From contig JARUPY010000176.1 of the NCBI GenBank assembly GCA_029817715.1, positions 62,001-126,000 on the forward strand: a stretch of 64,000 nt of DNA. The letters are read 5' to 3'. Under the pieces are notes generated by a model. It was given only the letters and a program-made list of their open reading frames with translations. It searched no databases and was not told the origin of the DNA. This document shows positions 1-9,028 of the stretch, piece after piece. Both the position numbers and the translations under genes were made by a program. Position 1 is the stretch's first letter; every line of letters begins with the position of its first letter. This stretch comes from Melastoma dodecandrum. Lineage: Eukaryota > Streptophyta > Magnoliopsida > Myrtales > Melastomataceae.

Positions 1-1968
1 CGCCTTCAGCTCCGGCACCAGCGTGAGGTGACCGGCCGCGAGCGAGGAGACGCCGACGATGTGCACGTCGTTCTCCACCGCCTGCCGGGCGGCCTCGGCC
101 GGGGTGGCGAAGAGCGGCCCGATATCGACATCGAAGCCGAGATCGGCGAAGGCCGAGGCGATGACCTTCTGGCCGCGGTCGTGCCCGTCCTGGCCCATCT
201 TGGCGACGAGGATGCGCGGGCGGCGCCCCTCCGCCTCCTCGAAGGCCTCGACCAGGGTGCGGACTTCCTCGACCACCGGCGACATCGTTCCCACCTCGCG
301 CTTGTAGACCCCGGAGATCGAGCGGATCTCGGCGCGGTGGCGGCCCCAGGCCTGCTCCAGGGCCTCCGAGATCTCGCCCACCGTCGCCTTGGCCCGGGCG
401 GCCTCGACGGCGAGTTCGAGCAGGTTCTCGTTGCCCTCGGCCGCCCTGGTGAGCGCTTCGAGCCGGGCCGTCACGTCGGCCTCGTTGCGCTCGCCGCGCA
501 GGCGCTTGAGCTTGTCGATCTGGAGGCGGCGGACGTTGCCATTATCCACCCGCAGCAGGTCGATCGCCATGTCGTCGTCGGCCCGGTACTTGTTGACGCC
601 GACGATGGTCTGGCGGCCCGAATCGATCCGCGCCTGGGCGCGGGCGGCAGCCTCCTCGATGCGCAGCTTCGGGATGCCCGCCTCGATCGCCATGGCCATG
701 CCGCCGAGGGCATCAACCTCGCGGATATGCTCCCAGGCCCGCGCCACCATGTCGGCGGTGAGCTTCTCGACATAGTAGGAGCCGCCCCACGGATCGACGA
801 TCCGGGTGGTGCCGCTCTCCTGTTGGAGGAACAGCTGGGTGTTGCGGGCGATGCGCGCCGAGAAGTCGGTCGGCAGCGCCAGCGCCTCGTCCAGCGCGTT
901 GGTGTGGAGCGACTGGGTGCCCCCTTGGGTGGCCGCCATCGCCTCGATGTTGGTGCGGGTGACGTTGGTGAACACGTCCTGCGCGGTGAGCGACCAGCCC
1001 GACGTCTGCGAATGGGTGCGGAGCGCCAGCGACTTGTCGGACTTCGGATCGAACTCCTTCACGAGCTTCGACCAGATCAGGCGCGCGGCCCGCATCTTGG
1101 CGACTTCCATGAAGAAGTTGGTCGAGATCGCCCAGAAGAAGGACAGGCGCGGGGCGAACTGATCGATGGTCAGCCCCGCCGCGAGGCCCGCCTTGATGTA
1201 TTCGATGCCGTCGGCCAGCGTGTAGGCAAGTTCGAGATCGAGCGTCGCCCCGGCTTCCTGCATGTGATAGCCGGAGATCGAGATCGAATTGAATTTCGGC
1301 ATGTTCTTCGACGTATAGGCGAAGATGTCCGAAATGATCCGCATCGACCCCTTCGGGGGGTAGATGTAGGTGTTGCGGACCATGAACTCTTTGAGAATAT
1401 CGTTCTGGATCGTGCCGGCCAGCTTCTGCGGCGGTACGCCCTGCTCCTCGGCGGCCACGCTGTACAGCGCGAGCACCGGCAGCACCGCGCCGTTCATGGT
1501 CATCGACACGCTCATCTGGTCGAGCGGGATGCCCTGGAATAACGTGCGCATGTCGTAGATCGAATCGATCGCGACGCCCGCCATGCCGACGTCGCCCGCC
1601 ACACGCGGATGATCCGAGTCATAGCCGCGATGGGTGGCGAGATCGAACGCCACCGACAGGCCCTTCTGCCCGGCGGCACGGTTGCGGCGGTAGAAGGCGT
1701 TGGAATCTTCCGCCGTGGAGAACCCGGCGTACTGGCGGATGGTCCACGGGTTGGTGGCGTACATGGTCGGGTAGGGGCCGCGCAGGTAGGGCGGCAGGCC
1801 GGGCCACGTATCGAGAAATTCGATGCCCTCACGGTCCTCCGGGCCGTAATGGCCCTTCACCGGGATGCCCTCCGGCGTCATCCAGGGCTCGACCGCGGGC
1901 GGAGTCGGAATCGCCAGCGGATCGCCGGAGAGCGGCAGAGCGGCGAAATCCGGGATGCGGGAGGTCAT
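1..1968 (-). CDS. scpA: methylmalonyl-CoA mutase, large (B12-binding) subunit, 3' part cut by window edge
   Basis: B12-dependent isomerase interconverting (R)-methylmalonyl-CoA and succinyl-CoA, which in methylotrophs serves the ethylmalonyl-CoA pathway and propionate assimilation. Translation from ATG at 1968 begins [13 protein letters not shown] and runs 656 codons without a stop to the window edge; the family is about 720 residues, so roughly the last 65 are missing. The TIM-barrel substrate domain carries [16 protein letters not shown] and the [13 protein letters not shown] stretch. The cobalamin-binding domain near the truncated end has the DxHxxG signature in [11 protein letters not shown], whose His is the lower axial Co ligand. 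No partner gene is visible. Long open frames on the plus strand here are GC-driven shadows. Confidence 0.95.
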   Translation of the reverse strand, partial: MTSRIPDFAALPLSGDPLAIPTPPAVEPWMTPEGIPVKGHYGPEDREGIEFLDTWPGLPPYLRGPYPTMYATNPWTIRQYAGFSTAEDSNAFYRRNRAAGQKGLSVAFDLATHRGYDSDHPRVAGDVGMAGVAIDSIYDMRTLFQGIPLDQMSVSMTMNGAVLPVLALYSVAAEEQGVPPQKLAGTIQNDILKEFMVRNTYIYPPKGSMRIISDIFAYTSKNMPKFNSISISGYHMQEAGATLDLELAYTLADGIEYIKAGLAAGLTIDQFAPRLSFFWAISTNFFMEVAKMRAARLIWSKLVKEFDPKSDKSLALRTHSQTSGWSLTAQDVFTNVTRTNIEAMAATQGGTQSLHTNALDEALALPTDFSARIARNTQLFLQQESGTTRIVDPWGGSYYVEKLTADMVARAWEHIREVDALGGMAMAIEAGIPKLRIEEAAARAQARIDSGRQTIVGVNKYRADDDMAIDLLRVDNGNVRRLQIDKLKRLRGERNEADVTARLEALTRAAEGNENLLELAVEAARAKATVGEISEALEQAWGRHRAEIRSISGVYKREVGTMSPVVEEVRTLVEAFEEAEGRRPRILVAKMGQDGHDRGQKVIASAFADLGFDVDIGPLFATPAEAARQAVENDVHIVGVSSLAAGHLTLVPELKA

Positions 1969-2023
1969 GGCGTGACTCGTGTCCGTTCTTGTCACGCCAT
2001 TATAGCTTCGGCTCGGGCGCGGG

Positions 2024-2836
2024 CTACTCCCCCGATGGTGGAGGCTCACGCAGCGGTTGCACGCTCGCGCTCGGGTGCGAGACCCGATCCCGGGCCCGCC
2101 CGCCGCGTAGGAGGACGACCATCGCCCCCGCCAGCATCAGCGCCATGCCGTACCACGTGATCGCGTAGACGAGGTGGTTGTTGGGGAAGGCCACCACCGT
2201 CAGTCCGCCCACCGGCCAGCCGCCGGGATTGGGGGTCGCGTCGGCGTCGACGAAGTAGGGGGCGACGTCGGTGAGCCCCCGGGCCGCCGCGATGGCCGCC
2301 ACGTCGCGGGAATACCAGCGGTCCTGCGCGGGGTCGTTCGAACGGAGGAAGGCGCCGTGGGGCTCGGTGAGGCGCAGCAGGCCGGTGACCCGCACGGGGC
2401 CGGACACCTGCCCCGCCTCCCGGGCGGAGGGCGACCTCCGGTCCCCCGGCACGAAGCCGCGGTTGACGAGGACGAGGGTGCCGTCGTCCCGGCGCAGGGG
2501 CGTGACGACCCAGAAGCCGGCGCCGTAATCGGTCACGGCCTGGACCAGCGTCTCGCGGTCGTTGAGGAAGCGCCCGGCGAGGGTGACATGCCGGTAGGCG
2601 TCGCCGGGTCCGACGCCCGGCCAGTCGGCGGGGCCGGGAGCCGGGACGGGGGCCGCGTGGACCCGCGCCTCCGTCGTGGCGATGAGATCGAGCTTCCAGG
2701 CACGGCGCTGGACCTGCCACGTGCCGAGCCCCACCAGGACGAGGCAGACGAGGGCGGCGCCGAGGCCGAACAGGATCCGCCGGAGCGGGGAGGGGGCTTG
2801 CCCCTCCTCCACCGGGCGCGGGACCGGGGCGGTCAC
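2024..2836 (-). CDS. SURF1 family protein (oxidase assembly factor)
   Basis: 270-residue membrane protein of the SURF1/Shy1 family, which helps assemble and insert heme into heme-copper oxidases. An N-terminal TM helix (about residues 20-42, [20 protein letters not shown]) is followed by the family hallmark [11 protein letters not shown], a periplasmic domain with VLVNRGFVP, and a C-terminal TM helix near 220-245. The start is a GTG that overlaps the cyoD stop by 4 bases (GTGA), so it is translationally coupled as the last gene of the oxidase operon. This placement argues that it services the Cyo oxidase, although SURF1 is best known with cytochrome c oxidases. Confidence 0.9.
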   Translation of the reverse strand: MTAPVPRPVEEGQAPSPLRRILFGLGAALVCLVLVGLGTWQVQRRAWKLDLIATTEARVHAAPVPAPGPADWPGVGPGDAYRHVTLAGRFLNDRETLVQAVTDYGAGFWVVTPLRRDDGTLVLVNRGFVPGDRRSPSAREAGQVSGPVRVTGLLRLTEPHGAFLRSNDPAQDRWYSRDVAAIAAARGLTDVAPYFVDADATPNPGGWPVGGLTVVAFPNNHLVYAITWYGMALMLAGAMVVLLRGGRARDRVSHPSASVQPLREPPPSGE

Positions 2837-3252
2837 CGCATCTTGTTCATCATCTCATGGTTCGTCATCGGCATCATGTTCCGGTTCATGTGGTACATCA
2901 CCCACACCGAGCCGGAGAGCAGGATGGCGACCAGCGTGACGGTGAAGATCATCGCCATGAAGGTCCAGCCGCCCTCGGACTTCGTGTTCATGTGCAGGAA
3001 GTAGACGACGTGCACCACCATCTGCACGCCGCCGAGCGCCAGGATCACCCGCGTCGTGACGAGGCTGTTGTCGAGCACGTTGCCCATCACCAGCCAGAAC
3101 GGGATGACGGTGAGGACGACCGAGAGGGCGAAGCCGGTCACATAGGATTTGACGGAGCCGTGCCCGCCCTCGGTGTGGACGTGCCCGTGGTCGTGGGACC
3201 CGTGCCCGTGAGACCCGTGACTCGGGGCGAGGTGGCCCGCATCGGCGCTCAT
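2833..3252 (-). CDS. cyoD: cytochrome o ubiquinol oxidase subunit IV
   Basis: Small accessory subunit of cytochrome bo3 quinol oxidase, 139 residues, with three TM helices (approximately 45-65, 75-95 and 105-127). The motif VVHVVYFLHMN is typical of CyoD. The ATG at 3252 overlaps the cyoC stop in an ATGA. An upstream in-frame start would extend the protein by 27 residues into cyoC and is less likely. The N-terminal cytosolic tail is unusually histidine-rich (HGSHGHGSHDHGHVH), which could bind Cu or other metals; this is inference only. Confidence 0.92.
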   Translation of the reverse strand: MSADAGHLAPSHGSHGHGSHDHGHVHTEGGHGSVKSYVTGFALSVVLTVIPFWLVMGNVLDNSLVTTRVILALGGVQMVVHVVYFLHMNTKSEGGWTFMAMIFTVTLVAILLSGSVWVMYHMNRNMMPMTNHEMMNKMR

Positions 3253-3881
3253 TCGAGCACTCCCATCAGATAGACGAAGGTGAAGACGCCGATCCAGATG
3301 ACGTCGAGGAAGTGCCAGAACAGCGAAAGGCACATCAGCCGGCGCTTGTTGGCGGTGGTCAGCCCGAGCCGGCCGACCTGCACCATCAGCGTCACCAGCC
3401 AGATCAGGCCGAAGCTGACGTGCAGTCCGTGGGTGCTGACCAGGGTGAAGAACGAGGACAGGAAGGCACTGCGCCAGGGCGGCGCGCCCTCATGGAACAG
3501 GTGCACGAACTCCCGGATCTCCAGCGCCACGAAGGCGACGCCGAAGAGGCCGGTGACGGCGAGCCAGAGTTGGGTCTTGCGCTGGTTCTCCTTGTCCATC
3601 TCCAGCATGGCGAAGCCGTAGGTGATGGAGGAGAACAGCAGCATCGCGGTGTTCACCGCGATGCCCGTGAGGTCGAACAGGTCCTTCTGCGAAGGCCCCG
3701 CCGCGTAGTTGCGCCCGAGCACGCCGTACGTCGCGAACAGCGTCGCGAAGATCAGGCAGTCGCTCATCAGGTACAGCCAGAACCCGAGCAGCGTCGAGCC
3801 TTCGCTGTGGTGGCCCTCCTCGTCGGTGACGAAGAAGACCGGCGCAGCCGTACCGGGGGGTGCGGTGTCGGTGTGCATCAT
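3249..3881 (-). CDS. cyoC: cytochrome o ubiquinol oxidase subunit III
   Basis: 210-residue subunit III of the bo3 quinol oxidase, with five predicted TM helices as in the heme-copper oxidase III family. Recognisable stretches are LGFWLYLMSDCLIFATLFA near residue 35 and STHGLHVSFGLIW around 150. The cyoB stop lies 4 bases upstream of the first of two tandem ATGs (3881 and 3878). The stop overlaps the cyoD start. It stabilises subunit I in the inner membrane. Confidence 0.95.
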   Translation of the reverse strand: MMHTDTAPPGTAAPVFFVTDEEGHHSEGSTLLGFWLYLMSDCLIFATLFATYGVLGRNYAAGPSQKDLFDLTGIAVNTAMLLFSSITYGFAMLEMDKENQRKTQLWLAVTGLFGVAFVALEIREFVHLFHEGAPPWRSAFLSSFFTLVSTHGLHVSFGLIWLVTLMVQVGRLGLTTANKRRLMCLSLFWHFLDVIWIGVFTFVYLMGVLE

Positions 3882-3885
3882 CGGA

Positions 3886-5886
3886 TCACGCCAGCTCCAG
3901 TTCGCGCGTCCGCTTCGCCTCTTCCCGAGCGACCGTCTCGGCGGGGATGTAGTACTCGCGGTCGTAGTTGAAGGTGTGGACGATGGCCGTGACGATCAGG
4001 GCCACGAAGGACAGGGCGGCGAGCCACCAGATGTACCAGACCATGGCGAAGCCGCAGATGAAGCTCAGGAGCGCGATGATGGCGCCCGAGGCCGTGTTCT
4101 TCGGCATGTGGATCGGCTGGTAGCCGGTCACCGGACGGCTGAAGCCGCGTGCCTTCATGTCCCACCACGCATCGGAATCGTGGACCACCGGCGTGAAGGC
4201 GAAGTTGTAGTCCGGCGGCGGCGAGGAGGTCGACCATTCGAGCGAACGACCGCCCCAGGGGTCACCCGTATGGTCGCGCAGTTCCTCCCGGCGCCGGAGC
4301 GAGACGACGAACATGATGATCTGGCAGCCGATGCCGGCGGCGATCAGCAGGGCGCCGACGGCGGCGATGATGAACCACGGCTGCAGCGACGGGTCATCGA
4401 AATGCTGCATCCGGCGGGTCACGCCCATCAGGCCGAGCACGTAGAGCGGCATGAAGGCGACATAGAAGCCCGATACCCAGAGGTAGAGGGCCATCTTCCC
4501 CCAGAATTCGTCGAGCCTGAAGCCGAACGCCTTGGGCCACCAGAAGTTGATTCCCGCAAACGCGCCGAACAACACCCCGCCGATGATCACGTTGTGAAAG
4601 TGAGCGATCAAAAAGAGGCTGTTGTGCAGCACGAAGTCGGCAGCGGGGACGGCCAACATCACACCGGTCATGCCGCCGATGACGAAGGTGATCATGAAGC
4701 CCACCGTCCACATCATCGGCAGTTCGAACCGGATGCGGCCGCGGTACATCGTGAACAGCCAGTTGAAGATCTTCGCTCCGGTCGGGATCGAGATGATCAT
4801 CGTCGTGATGCCGAAGAAGCTGTTGACGCTGGCGCCCGATCCCATCGTGAAGAAATGGTGCAGCCAGACGAGATAGGCGAGGATGGTGATGACCAGCGTG
4901 GCATACACCATCGAGGTGTAGCCGAAGAGCCGCTTGCCGCAGAAGGTGGAAGTCACCTCGCTGAACACGCCGAACATCGGCAGGATCAGGATGTACACCT
5001 CGGGATGGCCCCAGATCCAGATGAGGTTCACGTACATCATCGGGTTGCCGCCACCGTCATTGGTGAAGAAGTGCATGCCCAGATAGCGGTCGGCGGCCAG
5101 CAGCGCCAGCGTGGCGGTGAGCACCGGGAAGGCGGCGACGATCAGGATGTTGGTGCACAGCGCCGTCCAGCAGAAGATCGGCATCTTCATCATCGACATG
5201 CCCGGCGCGCGCAGCTTCACGATCGTCGCGATCAGGTTGACGCCCGAGAGCAATGTGCCGACGCCCGCCACCTGCAGCGCCCAGATATAATAATCGACGC
5301 CGACCCCGGGGCTCATCGCCGCCCCGGAGAGGGGCGGGTAGGCCAGCCAGGTCGTCCGCGCGAACTCGCCGACGAACAGCGACATCATCACCAGCACGGC
5401 GCCGGCGGTGGTCATCCAGAAGCTGAAATTGTTCAGGAACGGAAAGGCCACGTCGCGTGCGCCGATCTGCAGCGGCACCACGTAGTTCATCAGGCCGGTG
5501 ACGAACGGCATGGCCATGAAGAAGATCATGATCACGCCATGGGCGGTGAAGATCTGGTCGTAGTGATGCGGTGGCAGGTAACCGAGCGCGTCACCGAAGG
5601 CCATCGCCTGTTGCAGGCGCATCATCAGCGCGTCGGCAAAGCCGCGCAGCAGCATGACGATGGCGAGCACGATGTACATGATGCCGATCTTCTTGTGGTC
5701 GATCGACGTGACCCAGTCCCGCCACAGGGGACCCCAGAACCGGAAATAGGTGATCGTCGCGAGCACGGCGACGCCCACCACCGCCACGGCGGCGAAGGTG
5801 CCGATGAGAATCGGCTCGTGATACGGGATCTGGTCGAGGGTGAAGCGACCGAAGATCAGCTGCTGGAGATTGACGTTATCGAACAT
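3886..5886 (-). CDS. cyoB: cytochrome o ubiquinol oxidase subunit I
   Basis: Catalytic heme-copper subunit (666 residues, same size as E. coli CyoB). It oxidises ubiquinol, reduces O2 to water and pumps protons. All metal ligands are visible: the low-spin heme His in [15 protein letters not shown], the CuB/Tyr crosslink motif [12 protein letters not shown], the CuB histidine pair in [10 protein letters not shown] and the heme pair in HFHNVIIGG. About 15 TM helices. ATG at 5886; a 106-base gap separates it from cyoA upstream. High-affinity bo3 oxidases typically serve aerobic growth. Confidence 0.97.
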   Translation of the reverse strand: MFDNVNLQQLIFGRFTLDQIPYHEPILIGTFAAVAVVGVAVLATITYFRFWGPLWRDWVTSIDHKKIGIMYIVLAIVMLLRGFADALMMRLQQAMAFGDALGYLPPHHYDQIFTAHGVIMIFFMAMPFVTGLMNYVVPLQIGARDVAFPFLNNFSFWMTTAGAVLVMMSLFVGEFARTTWLAYPPLSGAAMSPGVGVDYYIWALQVAGVGTLLSGVNLIATIVKLRAPGMSMMKMPIFCWTALCTNILIVAAFPVLTATLALLAADRYLGMHFFTNDGGGNPMMYVNLIWIWGHPEVYILILPMFGVFSEVTSTFCGKRLFGYTSMVYATLVITILAYLVWLHHFFTMGSGASVNSFFGITTMIISIPTGAKIFNWLFTMYRGRIRFELPMMWTVGFMITFVIGGMTGVMLAVPAADFVLHNSLFLIAHFHNVIIGGVLFGAFAGINFWWPKAFGFRLDEFWGKMALYLWVSGFYVAFMPLYVLGLMGVTRRMQHFDDPSLQPWFIIAAVGALLIAAGIGCQIIMFVVSLRRREELRDHTGDPWGGRSLEWSTSSPPPDYNFAFTPVVHDSDAWWDMKARGFSRPVTGYQPIHMPKNTASGAIIALLSFICGFAMVWYIWWLAALSFVALIVTAIVHTFNYDREYYIPAETVAREEAKRTRELELA

Positions 5887-5992
5887 TGAATCCGACCGTT
5901 CAGAAGGTTCGAAGGCGACCGTCGCGTTGGATCTTAGATATCCTTCGCGCCGGCCCGCCTCACTGGTTCACTTCGTCACTGGTTGAGTGGCG

Positions 5993-7207
5993 TCACTGAC
6001 TGATCTGCTTGGGAGCGACCGCACCGTCCTTCGCTCCGTCCTTGGGCGATACGCCGCCTGCGTCCGGTTGAGCTTTGCCGGGCTCGGCGCCGCGCGAATC
6101 GGGGTTGCCCATATCCGGCCGCGGCTTCATGCCCTCCGGCTGGGTCTGCCCGTGGGCTCCCCGGTCGGTGGCCGGCCCCGTCGCGCCGGGGGCCTCGTGG
6201 CCTTCCCGGGCGAAATGGTTGTCGTAGCGCAGCCGCTTGTAGGCCTCCTCGGCCTCGGGGCCGGACTGGCCGCCGCGGGCGTCGATGGCCATCATCTCCG
6301 CCATGCACATCTGGCCGGGCCGCGTGCACAGGCCGATGATCTTGCCGTAGAGGCCCTCGGCATAGGACTTGTAGTAGCGGGCCGGCTCGGACTCCGTCGG
6401 CTCGGTGAGCTTGAGGTAGGCGTCCCGGCTCAGGTCGGATCCCTCCGCCTTGGCCTTGGCCACCCAGCCGTCGAAGTCCTTCTCCGCGAGGCCGCGGAAC
6501 TTGAAGAACATGTTCGAGAAGCCGGCGCCGCTGTAATGGGCCGAGCGCCCCTCGGAATCGCCCACCTTGTTGATGACGGCGTGGAGCTTCGTTTCCATGC
6601 CGGGCATCGCGTAGATCATGCCCGCCAGCGTCGGCACGTAGAACGCGTTCATCACGTCGGTCGCGGTGATCTTGAAGGCGACCGGCCGGTCCACCGGCAG
6701 GGCGAGGTCGTTGATCGTGGCGATCCCGTATTGCGGGTAGATGAACAGCCACTTCCAGTCCATCGCCACCACTTCGACCTGCAGCGGCTCGACCCCCGCC
6801 GGGATCTCGCGCTTGGCGTCGATGCGGGTCAGGGGCCGGAACGGATCGAGGGTGTGGGTGCTGATCCAGGTCAGGGCGCCCAGCGCGATGATGATCAGGA
6901 GCGGCGCGGACCAGATCAGCACCTCGAGCTGGGTCGAGTGGTGCCAGTCCGGGTCGTAGACCGCCTTCTCGTTGGTGGCGCGGAAGTGCCACGCGAAGAA
7001 CAGCGTGCAGGCGATCACCGGCACGATGATCAGCAGCATCAGGCCGGTCGAGGCGAGGACGAGGTTGCGCTGCTGCTCGGCGACGAAGCCGGCGGGATGC
7101 AGCACCACGAGGTTGCAGCCGCCGAGCCACGCCAGCGCCGGCAGGACGAGGAGCGGCTTCAGGCGGCGCCCGAGGCCGCCCGGGCGCGCCTCGCTCGAGC
7201 GAGGCAC
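5993..7207 (-). CDS. cyoA: cytochrome o ubiquinol oxidase subunit II
   Basis: Subunit II of bo3 quinol oxidase, with a lipoprotein-type N-terminus: KPLLVLPALAWLGGC places the lipobox Cys at about residue 31 from the GTG at 7207. Two TM helices follow (LVLASTGLMLLIIVPVIAC and LIWSAPLLIIIALGALTW), then a cupredoxin domain containing VVAMDWKWLFIYPQYGIATIN. The CuA ligands of cytochrome c oxidases are absent, as expected for a quinol oxidase. The last 80 or so residues form a low-complexity Pro/Gly/Asp/Lys tail not usual in CyoA. The frame is open up to a GTG at 7417, which would add 70 residues ahead of the signal; I prefer 7207 because it gives a normal lipoprotein signal, but neither start has a clear ribosome-binding site. 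Confidence 0.9.
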   Translation of the reverse strand: MPRSSEARPGGLGRRLKPLLVLPALAWLGGCNLVVLHPAGFVAEQQRNLVLASTGLMLLIIVPVIACTLFFAWHFRATNEKAVYDPDWHHSTQLEVLIWSAPLLIIIALGALTWISTHTLDPFRPLTRIDAKREIPAGVEPLQVEVVAMDWKWLFIYPQYGIATINDLALPVDRPVAFKITATDVMNAFYVPTLAGMIYAMPGMETKLHAVINKVGDSEGRSAHYSGAGFSNMFFKFRGLAEKDFDGWVAKAKAEGSDLSRDAYLKLTEPTESEPARYYKSYAEGLYGKIIGLCTRPGQMCMAEMMAIDARGGQSGPEAEEAYKRLRYDNHFAREGHEAPGATGPATDRGAHGQTQPEGMKPRPDMGNPDSRGAEPGKAQPDAGGVSPKDGAKDGAVAPKQISQ

Positions 7208-7420
7208 GGCGCGCCGAAGGGCGGCCGCTCCGGCAGCGGCCTCAGTCCGATCCGGTCGAAGGGTCGAAGAACTCACTGCTCTCGTCTCATCATCCCGTGC
7301 CGCGGAGGCGGCCTTGGCGGCCGGTAGACCCGGCCCCGCGATATCCGCGGCGCGACCGCGCCGCCGGCTCCCATACGTTACACTCGGCGCGGTCACGCCC
7401 GGTTCGTCACGCGTCACCCG

Positions 7421-8758
7421 TCACACCTGACGCATCTCGGACCGGTCGATGAACAGGGCGGCCAGGGAGCAGACCGCGCCGGAGAGGAGGTAGACCCCCA
7501 CGATGGCGAGGCCGAACTGCTCCGAGAGGTACAGAGCCACCAGGGGTGCGAAACCGGCGCCGAACAGCCACGCGAAATCCGAGGTCAGCGCCGCGCCGGT
7601 GTAGCGGTAGCGCTTGCCGAGCCGCGCCGTGACCGCGCCGGAGGATTGCCCGTAGGCGAGGCCGAGCAACATGAACCCGGTGGTCACGTAGATGGTCTGG
7701 CCGATGGCGCTCTCACCGAAGAGCAGCGGCGCCCCGATCGAACCGACGGCGAAGAGCGCGATCAGCCCTGCGCTCGTCATCAGGCAGGCGCGACGGCCGA
7801 TCTGGTCGGCGATCAGCCCCGAGGCGGCGACGGCGCCGGCGCAGATGATCGCCCCGGAGAACTGCACCATCAGGAACTCGCCCGGCGACCGGTCGGTGTT
7901 GTTGAGGGTGAGCCACGCGATCGGGAAGATCGTCACGAGGTGGAACAGGGCGAAGCCCGCCAGCGGCGCGAAGGCGCCGAGCAGCACTTCCTTGAGGTGG
8001 TTGCGGAACAGCTCCAGCACCGGCACCGGGCGGAGCCTGTCGGCATCCATCATCCGCACGAACTCGTCCGTCGCCACGAGGCGCAGCCGCGCGAAGAGGG
8101 CGACGACGTTGATCGTGAAGGCGCAGTAGAACGGGAAGCGCCAACCCCAATCGATGAAATCCTCGGGTGCGAGGTTGACGATGAAGAACGAGAACAGCGC
8201 GCTCGCGACCATGAAGCCGATCGGCGCGCCGAGTTGCGGCAGGCTCGCGTACCAACCGCGCCGGTCCTTCGGGGCGTTGAGGGCCAGAAGCGAGGGCAGC
8301 CCGTCCCAAACGCCGCCGAGGGCCAGGCCCTGCAGGATGCGCAGGCCCGCGAGCAGGTAAACCGCCGCAATGCCGATCGTGTCGTAGCCGGGCAGGAAGG
8401 CGATCGACGCGGTCGAGCCGCCGAGCAGGAACAGCGCGATCGTCAGCTTGGTGCCGCGCCCGTGCCGCCGGTCCACCGCCATGAACAGCGCCGTGCCGAA
8501 GGGACGGGCCACGAAGGCGAGGGCGAAGATGCCGAAGGCGTAGAGCGTGCCCGTCTGCGCGTTCACGAAGGGGAAGAACACCTTCGGGAAGACCAGGACG
8601 CAGGCGATGCCGAAGACGAAGAAGTCGAAATACTCGGAGGCGCGCCCGATGACGACGCCCATGGCGATCTCGCTGGGCGCCACGCGGTGGTCGCTCATCG
8701 CGCGCTGCGCGTCGCGTTCGAGACCCGTGCTCGAAGAAAGAGAAGAATTCGCGCTCAT
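7421..8758 (-). CDS. MFS transporter, metabolite:H+ symporter type
   Basis: 445-residue major facilitator with about 12 TM segments. The start MSANSSLSS at 8758 has a purine-rich GAGGG some 14 bases upstream; an internal ATG at 8698 is possible. MGVVIGRASEYFDFFVFGIA resembles the first helix of the MHS family (ProP/ShiA/KgtP-like sugar-acid and osmolyte symporters), and RPFGTALFMAVDRRHGRG is the loop 2-3 MFS signature. It lies immediately upstream of cyoA on the same strand and may be co-transcribed with the oxidase. Substrate cannot be told from sequence. Confidence 0.85.
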   Translation of the reverse strand: MSANSSLSSSTGLERDAQRAMSDHRVAPSEIAMGVVIGRASEYFDFFVFGIACVLVFPKVFFPFVNAQTGTLYAFGIFALAFVARPFGTALFMAVDRRHGRGTKLTIALFLLGGSTASIAFLPGYDTIGIAAVYLLAGLRILQGLALGGVWDGLPSLLALNAPKDRRGWYASLPQLGAPIGFMVASALFSFFIVNLAPEDFIDWGWRFPFYCAFTINVVALFARLRLVATDEFVRMMDADRLRPVPVLELFRNHLKEVLLGAFAPLAGFALFHLVTIFPIAWLTLNNTDRSPGEFLMVQFSGAIICAGAVAASGLIADQIGRRACLMTSAGLIALFAVGSIGAPLLFGESAIGQTIYVTTGFMLLGLAYGQSSGAVTARLGKRYRYTGAALTSDFAWLFGAGFAPLVALYLSEQFGLAIVGVYLLSGAVCSLAALFIDRSEMRQV

Positions 8759-9028
8759 TCGCCGGCTGCTGCCCTCGTCGCCCGTCGCGATTCCGACACG
8801 ATGCCTTTGATGCAAGTCCTGCCCGGCTGCAACCACTGCTGCAAGCATGGCCGACCCGCATTCGCTGTGCGCACCTCGGCATACGCGACAATGTGCTCGC
8901 AAGTTCGGGCGTCGCTGCTCGCTCGACTGTTCAGCCACCCTACCCACGGAATGAACTATTGTTCGGCAACCGCGCTCCAGGCACAAGGTTCAGCGCATTT
9001 GAATGCACCGCGGCGAACCGTCTCCGCG

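Noticed and set aside
28..1542. Long plus-strand open frame opposite the methylmalonyl-CoA mutase
   Set aside because: Low-complexity Arg/Gly/Asp/Leu composition and no motifs; the opposite strand encodes a complete, well-conserved enzyme.
3709..5889. 726-codon plus-strand frame opposite cyoB
   Set aside because: His/Glu/Asp/Arg-rich antisense text typical of high-GC shadow frames; cyoB carries all catalytic motifs.
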